Shown: piece by piece, positions 54,895 to 64,000 of the stretch
Layout of the letters: each line of letters opens with the position of its first letter
Position numbering within the stretch: position 1 is the stretch's first letter
Source of the DNA: Selaginella moellendorffii
Lineage: Eukaryota; Streptophyta; Lycopodiopsida; Selaginellales; Selaginellaceae
Assembly: GCF_000143415.4 (NCBI RefSeq)
Contig: NW_003314303.1
Coordinates: forward strand, 488,094-552,093
DNA: 64,000 bases
Direction of reading: 5' to 3'
The notes under the pieces: generated by a model
Told to the model about the DNA's origin: nothing
What the model saw: only the letters and a program-made list of their open reading frames with translations
Databases searched by the model: none
Translations under genes and position numbers: made by a program

Positions 54895-55312
54895 ATTGTC
54901 ATTATCCCACTTGTAAAATAAGGTTTCCAAACCTTTATATAGTATATAAATATAACAAAATTCAACTGCATTGAGGCACATGCCATTTTATTTTAAACAA
55001 GGAAATGTCTACTCAATCACTTCTCCTCCCCCTGCCACTGCTTCACCTCTCTCTTCTCCTTGTCATCGTCGTCCAATTTCTTTCCATCCTTTTAATATTG
55101 GCTCAGTTGCTCCGAGTCTAGGTGGAGCCCAAGTCCCCATTCAATCTTTACTTTCCCATTATTAATAAAACAACTTCGTAGACTTCCAATAACATGCTGT
55201 AACACTTCTAGTATAATGCAAATCCTCTCAAAGAATTGTCTTTTAATATTAATACAATGGCATGGAACCCCATGCCATAATAAGTTACATTTTTAAATAA
55301 ATACATGCCATC
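54895..55312. other. Gene 2-side terminal region of copy 3
   Basis: Mirror of 19456-19867, with the palindrome at about 55258-55280 and a half-palindrome at about 54971-54990. No gene. Confidence 0.7.
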
Positions 55313-58300
55313 TCAGACTGTTATTTTTTGCCTCCAACGCCTATACAATAATCTTGGAATTTCATCACTCTCCACACTATCAGGATTTAAACCCAATAGT
55401 AATGCCATCTCTTCTCTAATACGTCCACGCTCATGTTCAATGGTCGAAGAACCCATCCGGTTGAGCAGATTATGGAGATGGGGATAGTGCTTGGTTAGAC
55501 AATATACATGCCATAAATGATGACTGGTGTCTGTCCGATCAAATGGCTTCTGATATACCGTTCCATCTGCCATTTGGTTGATTTCTGCAGCCACCTCCTG
55601 GACTGGCCGGTTCTCTATCACCATCGCTCCAAGCCATTTTGCAAGGTCCCCCAGAACATACGGTTTCTTCTCCCTAGTTTCCATACTGCAAGAGATGGGG
55701 TGCACTGCATATGTGTGCGTGTTTGCTGCAGTTTTAATCGGCGAGTCATCGATGATGAGGATTTCACTTGAGCTAGCAGTCCGGTTCATCACTACAGCCT
55801 CTGGCTTGACGAAGATGGGCTTGCTACCCCTCACATGGACCATAGTCAAGCAATCCTCCTGCGTTAGGAGAAAGTCAAATGGTAATATTACTCGCGTCTG
55901 ATCGTGCATCATCTGTAGCAACGTTAATGCATTGTGGCGCATCATGGATGTCCAAACTCCCAATTGCAAATTGAACCCGGCCCTCTGTTTTAAGTGTCGC
56001 ATGGTCATTATTAGATCCCGCAGTTTCTCCCGTGTGATTAATGTGAATCTGTCTCTTTTGACCAACTTGCGACCGCAGGCTTTGGAGGGTGCAATGACAT
56101 TCGAGGACGAGCCACGCTCATGGGAGAAAAGGACACCGTTCAGATCAAAAACGATACAGTACCTTCGCCGTGACTCTGAAATGAAATGCGTCAGCATAAA
56201 AAATGGTACAAGTCAATTTTACCATCTACAATATTAGCGAATGTTGCTCCCGATGGTCGTTGAGAGGGTTTTGGTCGAGGAAACGTGAAGGGCGGAAATA
56301 CTCTCCTCTGCAATGTGGGGTCAATCGCATCCGATGGCGTGTGGGCACATGCCATTTCAGCTGTAGACTCTGGTACAACTGGCTCAACAGTGGCATGGGG
56401 TGGTTCCGATGGCGTGTGATCACACGCCATTTCAGCTGGTGCCTCCGTTGGCAAAGTGGACATGACCGAACAGGCAGCAGGGGCGGTGTAGGGAGGTTCC
56501 AACGGCGCGTAGTCAGACGATTGGGCACACGTTGAGTCCGTTGGAAATGAGGATACGACCGGCTCGGCGGCTGGGGCGGCCTCATGTGGGTCCAATGGTG
56601 CCTGGTCACCGTCAGTTGGATACGTGGACAAGATTGACTCAGTGGTATGGGCAGCATCAAGTGGAGCGTGGTCAGCTTGCTTGGCGTTGATATGGATAGT
56701 AGCCTCCACCAGCTCTAATGACTCTTGCAGCCAAGTAGAGTCCACTGGCGGATCCATATGCATGTCCAAATATCTCCCTTCGATTGAGATGGTATCCTCC
56801 CGTGCTACTAAAAACAAACTCATTAGCACATTGAATCGACTATACTGTATTTACCATCAACTGCTATTGAGGAACTAGGACCGATATCACTTGAGCGCAC
56901 TGCTGATTCTGAAGATTGGACATACGTTTCGACCCTTGCTTGGCACTATCCTTCCTCGACACTAAAGGCTAGAGTTTGTAAATTCAACTGAATAATCTCT
57001 ACTTACCATTTGCTCTGCGACCTACATGGACAATGTTAGAAATGGTAAAAGGTTAGGAATGGATGTATTATTATTTACCTGATGGTTTGTCTTGTATGAC
57101 CTTCCTCTGCCGCTCTTTGGCCACCTCAGGCTGGCCATCGTCGTCATCATCGTCGTCGTCGTTATTGTGATCGTCACCATTGTGAGGACCATCCAAGTCC
57201 TCTTCGTCCTCCTCTTCTTCGTCCTCCTCTTCTTTGTCCTCCTCTTCGTCCTTCTGCTCTTCCTGCTCATTATCTTTCTCTGGCTCCTCATCCCCCTCCT
57301 GCATTTCTTCCATAGGCTGCTCAGGCTGGATGGCTTGTTGCCTTTTATCGAGTTGCCTTTTATCAGGCGGAAAACTCTTGTCTTGAAGACTTTCTTCACC
57401 TCCTCGCCCACCATAATATCCACAACTATCTCTTGCATCGCCAAGCTAGAATGCTGCCCGGAGACGGCATAGAACCGGATGTTCTGATCGTCCAACACCT
57501 TCCTATTGATCAAGTCTGGAAACCTCATCTCGCCCTTCATTTTTTGGTAGTAGGGGATCACGTCTGCGATGTCGGGTGTTACTGGACTTGCCAGCATCTT
57601 CTGCTTCAATTTCTCTACCCACTCATCAGATACTAGCCTGTGGTTGTATTTGCTTTGGATGTCGATACGGCTCACGTCGATTGTATATACTTTGTTGGAA
57701 TAGTAACAAGTACTATTATCTGCGACGATTTTTGCTGCCTCTTCTTGCTCTTTCTGCTCTTTGCGGCTCTTCTTTTTGGTGGGTGTAGTGTTCGAACCCG
57801 AGGCAATGGCATCACTGAGTAGCTTCTTTTTTGGAGCAGGAGAGTCGGATGTCGGCTTGAGCTTGACCACCCTTTTCTGCTTCGAGGTAGTTTCCAGATC
57901 GACCCCCTTCCCCTTTGCTTCGCGAACTGGAGTCACTCTCAACGGCTCAATGTTGGAATATAGTTTTTGAACATCGCCGTAGGTGAGGTCTGTGGATTCC
58001 ATGTGATCTTCATAGACCCGCAGCGTCTTTGAAATTGTGGGCCTCCTGGACAACCTCTCCCTAGCTCCCTCTAGGAATTCCTCATAGCCGCTGCCCCCCT
58101 CCGGGAAGCCGCTAGGATGTGCAAGGTGGATCTTGAAGGCAGACGCTGTCTCTACCACAAGTGCCTGTCCATATTTTTGCATGGAACTGCATGGAGTGTC
58201 TGTCACTTGGATGAGGATCCCCATGCATTCTTTTCTCCCACCATCTGTGTTGTACAGCCTCAGATCCTCGCCTTCCATCCCGAAAGTCCAACTGGTGAGC

Positions 58301-58601
58301 TCCTCCCCCTTCTCTGCATCCACATTGACAGTGGCTGGAAGAAGAATGCAATTCCTCGCCTGTTCAGAAATGCACAACAATTAGAGCTGACAGATGAAAA
58401 GCTAGTAGCTGGAAATAACGTGAGGCCACACGCCATTCACCACTGCATCAGATGTCTTGAGGCTGCATCCTAAGATGGCGTGAGGCTACACGCCATCTGT
58501 AACCGGACTGCACTCGAGAGCCCAATCGGTGCATGCCAATGTTGCTACTGAATGGCATGTGGCCTCATGCCATTTTCTACTTGGCCTAAAAGACTTACCA
58601 T
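55313..58601 (-). pseudogene. Gene 2 copy 3, single-base frameshift
   Basis: The same gene as 16167-19455, with ATG at 58601-58599 and all introns conserved. The HAD exon (56175-55313) is complete, with FDLNGVLF, VWTSMMRHNA and ILIIDDSPIKTA. In exon 4 (the 36-codon exon) one base is missing at about 56913 relative to copies 1 and 2 (GAAGATTGG against GAAGGATTGG), shifting the frame before the HAD domain. A sequencing error could also explain one base. Otherwise it differs by scattered substitutions. Confidence 0.75.
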
Positions 58602-61172
58602 TTGAAGCCGAATGGAGGCGTGACAACCGGACTCGCTAGCGAATGTGCACTGTGTGTGCAGCGGATTGTAGCAGCAAGGCTACTCTGCCACTTACAGTTG
58701 GAGAGTGGCGCTGAAATCTCCCGGGACGCCAAGTGGGCTGCGTGTGGGTGGCGGAGTGGGCGGCGGAGTTGGCGGCAAAGTTACAAACTGGGTGTGTCTT
58801 GAAGTGGACGCCGATGCACACGAGCGCGATGCGAGCGCGAGTGTGATGCAAGCGCGAGTGGACGCCGATGCACACGAGAAACCTGTAGAGAAGTGGGAGC
58901 GCGATGCGAGCGCGAGTGGGAGCGCGATGCGAGTGCGAGTGTGCGAGCGCGAGTACGAAGCAAAATGCAAAACCTAACCTCACACGCGTGAAATGTCACG
59001 ACGGTTGGTAATCCCGCCACGTCATCATTTCTCGGACTTGGGCACCACCATTAATTTCTGGATCGGCGCGCGTATGCGTGAAATCCAAAAGAAATCCGCA
59101 ACGTCATCAGTCCTCGGACTGCATGCACGCGAAATCCAAAAGAAAGATCATGATTGGGATATCATTTAATACCCTCGCTATATTTATACCATGCATGATT
59201 GGATATTCCAAAGCATCTTGTATTTCCAAAAATGCCAGATGTTCAGCTAAATAAATTGTCAGAGGATTTGATGTGACGTTCAAGCATGTGGGCTCATGCA
59301 ATTTTGATCCCAAAAAATGCACCAAAAAATGCTCGGCGTCATCTGGCATTATCTCTTGAATGGCGTGGGGCCGCATGCCATTTTCAGGAGCACATAGGAG
59401 TATATTCCTAGAATATTCTGACACGTGCGAGATTGTTTTGAGTTTCCTGGAGATCCAACCGTTAGATCGCAACTAGATTTTACAGAATGGTATACAATGT
59501 CCTTCTTGATGACCCTGCAAAGAAGCATCTCGATCGGACACCACATGAGACCACACGAGCCTTACAATGTTTCAGGGGCATTTGCCATAGATCCGACTGT
59601 TATTTTGCTCCAAGATTCTACAGTTTGGTGTGCATTGACCTTTCCATCAACACTGCAAAGGGACATCACAATCAGATGCGGGATCACAAGAAACCAACTT
59701 CACTAACTCTGGTTTCACCAAGATCTACGTAAGGAGTTATGAAATGAAAGGACCCTCTCTATTGAAATGTGTTTATGGTCCTAGGGGCATTGTGACATAT
59801 CAAAGGATTTTGCATCAAGTTCTGTATTTGCATGTTTATCAAGCTACTGAATTGCTAAACCCTAAACCCTAAACCCTAACCCTAAACATGTGGCAAATGC
59901 TGCGTGAAGAAAGATGCCCTTTCTGGGCAAATGCTGTAAGAGGCAGATGCCGAGCAGATGTATCTCAGGCTAGCGAAGGGGACAAACGAAAGCTAGCTAT
60001 AAACATGACGGGATGCAAATAGATTACTAGGCTGGTCCTGCGAAAATCAAAAACCATAATTGAAAACATTGAAAATGCAAAAAGAAAGGTTTATAATATT
60101 TTTGAATTTTAAGCAACCAAAGGAATGTAAGTAGGGCATGTGTTTGTAAGTTTAAAAATGCCTCAACCAGATAAATTCCCAAGTAAATAAAGCTGTTTCT
60201 ATTTTTGGTACAGGTAAACTTTATAGCGTGTGGGCTCATGCAATTTTGAACCCAAAAATGCACCAAAAGATGCTCGACTAGCATTATTCTTTGAATGGCA
60301 TGTGGCCTTATATTGCCATAAATGGACGTACACACACAGCATAATTATTCCTTTACACGGCGAATAATCTTGGCGCGGATCGCTGACATGGCATGGCAAA
60401 GTTCGAATCACTAACATGGCACAGCTGGATCGAGGCAAGGACATGATGTGACAAAGTTCAACCTCCGACAGCAAAGTCTAGAAGCTACTTAGTTTGAAAT
60501 TTGTCAGAGGAATCATAAGATCTGGTTTGTCAGAGGATTTGATGTGACGTTCAAGCGTGTGTTATTTTTGAATTCTCGAACTCATTCCTAGGTCTATCAT
60601 TTTTGTGCGCCGTGTTCTTGGTTCCGCTGAGCGCAGTGAGCGCTGCTTGTGTAAGCGGCGTTGTGAGCTGTGGTTCATGCGTCTACAAGCGGTTGCGGCA
60701 TTGCGAGCGCCATTGCGAGCGGCAGTTTATGCGAGTGGCAGTTTGTGCGAGCGGCGCTACGAGCAGTTGCGGTGTTGCGAGTGGCGCTACGAGTAGTTGC
60801 GGTGTTGCGAGTGGCACTGTCTTTGGTGTGGCTACCGCTTCCTCTTGATATTCGGCACTTGTGCTTCCTGGTATGTTCACCATGGAATGGTTTAGGACCA
60901 CATTTAGAAATGGCATGAGGGCACATGCCATCTTGGGCCCTTGCAATTTCATGGCTAGCATATTGTCATGTATGTTTTTACTTGCCTGCAGCTGTGTGTA
61001 TATCAAGATGGCATGAGGCCTCATGCCAATTTTGTGAATGCGAAATTTCACGTGGGTGTCAATAGCATGTTTGAATAATGGCATGTGGCCTCATGCTATT
61101 TGGTATGTTATGATTTAGGCCATTCTCCAATCATTTTTTGTATGGTCTTAACTTCTTTTCTGCACTTTCAGA
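58602..61172. promoter_or_regulatory. Divergent intergenic region of copy 3
   Basis: Same layout as in copies 1 and 2, with the telomere-type repeat at 59855-59886. It shows the state without the palindrome-bounded insert: 61010-61028 is a single palindrome where copy 1 has about 200 extra bp. A possible 5' UTR intron for the transposase could run from GTATGT (about 60871) to CAG 61171. No supported gene. Confidence 0.6.
59855..59886. repeat. Telomere-type CCCTAAA repeat inside copy 3
   Basis: Same four-unit tract as 23844-23875. Confidence 0.85.
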
Positions 61173-64000
61173 ATGGCCTTCAGGGTTGGGGAAAAGGTTT
61201 ACATTTTGAATGGTGGGAAGAGAGTTGCAAAAGGGACCCTTGTGTCTATGGATCGGAACTTTGTTATACACTGTCAAAGGCTTGGGGAAGGCAATGCTGC
61301 TGTATCAGTAGAGACTGTCTTCGATGGGAATGTGGTCGCTATTGAACGAGGAGAGATGGTCGTCGGGGTAAATGTTGTTGTTGCCTTGAAAAATCTGCAG
61401 AAGAAAGCAGATGTTGGGGACAACGCAAGTGCGACGCATGTTCCCTCCGTGGATCTTAAGAACCGTGCTACATGGATTCAGGCAAAGGTGTTTCTAAACA
61501 ACCCCGAGGGGGAGGTGGTAGCTGAGGGCTTAGCCACAGTTGTCGATCCAAGAGATGCGGTTGCTAATCAAGAATTGGGCTGGGATGATATTGGAGTTGC
61601 AATTTTAGAGGTTGTTGACACAGAAGAAAATAGTCTGACTATTGGAAGCATTGTGCGGTGGAAATTGAGGCATTTAGTGTTTGAGAATGTGAAGGATTCA
61701 CAATCAAACACCACTACAACTGATGACAGAACATCTCTTCATGGGAAAAGAAAGTACACCTTCCTACAGCGCAGCCAAAGGGATCTGAGCAACGAACCGA
61801 AAAGGCAGAAAATGGCGATGGAGGTTCGAATGGTCTCGACAGTTGCTTGTTGCAAGAGGAGGTGCTGTCAACATGCTGATTGGGATGCTATTGAAGAGGA
61901 GAGAGCAAGATACAAGACATTGTCCTGGAAGGCAGCTCGCAATTTTGTGTATGAGGCATTACGGTCATCTGTTGATGCTTCAGAACATCAGGTGGGGGGC
62001 ATGGTCTTCCAGAGGGGTTTGGTCTGCATGAAGGCATGGAGAATCATTTATGGAGTCCCTCGAACCACATTCTACAGAATCAAAACTGAGTTCGAGGAAC
62101 AAAGGGTTCAACAGGCAGTCCATAGGAACGACGGTACGCACAAAACCAGGGGTCATGTTGTATATGGAGAGGCAATCTTCAAGAGGTTTGTCGAGACATG
62201 TAGCGAGCAGCAACCACATAAAACCCGCCTCTTGGAAGATGGAACACGAGACACCCAACGAGTTCTCCCTTCCATGTATACCAAGGGGGCCATATTGGAA
62301 GATGTGAATCGGGAACTCCAAAGTAATGGCTACAGGAAGCTGAGCCAATCTAGATTTAGTAGATTGTGGAGCAACAGGTTCAGGGATGTGAGTATAGGAA
62401 AGTACTCCAGCTTTTCAAAGTGTGACGAGTGCACTGCTATCAAAATGGCTTTGTAGAAGAATTCTTGCAGTGCTCAAGAGCGAGAGACGTTGGTTAGAAG
62501 GCGGCTCGACCACAACATCGAGCAGAGAAGCTGCAGGACTGCATATTATCATAACAGGATTCTCTCCATGGAGAGACCTGACTCTTACCTCTGCATCATC
62601 CACGACAAAATGGACCAGAAAAAGACGTGCTTACCTCGACTCAATCCTGCCCCCAAGGCAATCTCTTCATTCATGCAGCTGCCTGTGTCTCTGTTTGGCA
62701 TAATCGCTCATGGGCATGGTGCCCAGAACTATGGGAACTTCTTTGTACCTCTATGGGGTGGCGGGGGTGCAAACATGATGATTGCGTCCCTAGCAAAACA
62801 CTTAAGGTCTCTGCAAAGTGCGCAGACTGAGCTGAACGGCCAACCCTTGCATAAGGCCCTTGTCGATCGAACCCCATACAGGGTTCAGCTGGAGGAGGAG
62901 CAAAGGCTTGCAGTATCGCGTGGGGCCCCATGCCATCCCAGTGAATATGTTGGCCGTCAAATTGTAGGGTTATCACGTGAGGCCTCATGCCATTCCGACG
63001 AGGCTGGTCGCCCGGTGAATGCACAGCCTCATCCAAACGAAGCAAAATCTCAAGGAAGTTCTTGCGGCCGATGTGGCCTTCCACCCCATCTTCTGCTCCA
63101 AACAGACAATGCTGGCAGTGAGAACAAAAACATGTACGTCTTCGCGTACTTGGCGATGCTTGTTGCCAAAGGCATATTTGAAACGGTTACACGTGGCTTT
63201 CTCATGGTTGGGCACACTCATGAAGACGTCGATGCCATGTTCAGTCACCTGGCAGAGTCCCTCCGGCGATCCAATGTCCTCACCCTCCCACAACTCTACG
63301 ATGAATTCCAAAATTGCATCAAAGGCACTGTTGAAGCTGCACTTGTGACAGAGGTTCCAGACTTTAAGGGGTTTGTAAGAGGCTACATCAGGGACGGATC
63401 CGAAACGCTGATTGGCCACTCCAAGCCTCTTCAGTTTCATTTCAGCATGCGTGACGGTGCTCCAGTGATGAGGTACAAGATGAGAGAATGGGACACAGTG
63501 TGGCTGCCAGTGGATGGCATTGAACTCTTCAAGAGAGATCCCATAACTGGGGAACCTATGATTCCTCAGGGTTCCCCACGGCCGATGCACCCGGATGGAC
63601 TCAAAGACCAGGAAAGTATAGTGGCCGGGATTAGACAGCATATTGCCTTCTGGAAGAGGGGGTTGGTGTTTGGTGGAGAATCCTATTTTAAGAGGTGCAA
63701 GCCTTTGCTCGAATACTGGGAGAAGATTATATCTGCTATCCAAAATGGGCCGGTTGTATATGAAGAATTGGAAGAGTCCTTTTGGCCAGAACCCAGAGCA
63801 CCAGATAGTAGCGGAACAATGTCCTCTGGAAATGCAGTGACAGATAACGATGTTGAGGATCACTATTGTGGGCCGAGGAACAAGAAGCCAGATTCAGCAT
63901 TCAATCCAGTACAAGTCTGCAAAGGAATGGTCGTGCTTGTCAGACCCAGTAATAAAAAACAAATGATATGGGTGGGGCGCTACATCACTGATGCAGAGGA
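61173..64000 (+). pseudogene. Transposase copy 3, amber stop, partial at window edge
   Basis: Identical architecture to copy 1. TCG at the Ser after KMAL is TAG at 62454-62456, ending the first open part at 427 aa, just before the catalytic-like core. After the stop the same frame continues through HDKMDQKKTCLPR, TDNAGSENKN and GHTHEDVDAMF (with ETVTRGF where copy 1 has ETVTLGF) to the window end. One point mutation therefore separates it from an intact reading up to 64000. Confidence 0.85.

Larger units (their letters stand above)
54871..64000. mobile_element. DNA transposon copy 3, runs off the window
   Basis: Starts with the TIR at 54871-54894, inserted in the D2 reverse transcriptase. 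It supplies the gene 2-side terminus that copies 1 and 2 have lost: 30 bp beyond copy 1's break point. Gene 2 is on minus and the transposase on plus. The transposase-side end lies beyond 64000 (about 0.7 kb by comparison with copy 2). Confidence 0.9.

Overview
The window is accessory, transposon-dense DNA from a land plant or close streptophyte relative. Supporting signs are chromodomain-type Ty3/gypsy retrotransposons, initiator-tRNA-Met-type primer sites, CCCTAAA telomere-type repeats and GT-AG introns. Nearly all predicted introns are only 45-57 nt, which recalls spikemosses (Selaginella), but the species cannot be fixed from this sequence. I see no ordinary host gene, rRNA or tRNA gene. 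Everything recognisable is mobile DNA, much of it nested.

Layout. 1-973, 8738-9797 and 28876-29796 are three pieces of one old, decayed gypsy pol ('E0'). Its RT was split by element A (974-8732, TSD ATTTT), a degraded chromodomain gypsy element with an extra LTR scar at its 3' end. Between RNase H and integrase, E0 was split again by a 19.1-kb inverted structure (9798-28875) made of two copies of a large DNA transposon. 29797-47848 is a Russian doll: an old LTR (F') is split by gypsy-like element D (29845-46495). D's left LTR holds a solo A LTR (30394-31523) and its right LTR is split by element F (37512-45841, TSD TATAC). F's internal region holds a solo D LTR (41591-42736, TSD CCAAC). 47849-49560 is another decayed gypsy gag-pro-int. 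49561-51050 is mostly unassigned. 51050-54870 is a minus-strand chromodomain gypsy element (D2) whose RT is cut by a third copy of the DNA transposon (54871 to the window end).

The most interesting object is that DNA transposon, about 10.1 kb, present in three closely similar copies. It has a 24-bp terminal inverted repeat beginning AAGCTC and two divergently transcribed genes. Gene 1 encodes a 1029-aa transposase of the kind I associate with DUF7869 (key signatures HDKMDQ, TDNAGSENKN, GHTHEDVDAMF). Gene 2 is a multi-exon gene with mini-introns, predicted at 923 aa. It joins a possible ParB-like region, a very acidic region and a C-terminal FCP1/NIF-type HAD phosphatase-like domain with motif DLNGV. 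The element is also peppered with about 17 short palindromes or half-palindromes (half-site ATGGCRTGNGG followed by its reverse complement) in UTRs, introns, intergenic DNA and both coding regions. These palindromes are absent from the flanking retrotransposons and coincide with structural differences between copies.

Only copy 1 keeps both genes open, but it has lost one terminus. Copy 2 is truncated, carries a 100-N gap and has two frameshifts in the transposase. Copy 3 has an amber stop in the transposase and a 1-nt deletion in gene 2. Copies 1 and 2 lie head to head and share the two outer TIRs, so the pair itself looks like one large fold-back-type unit.
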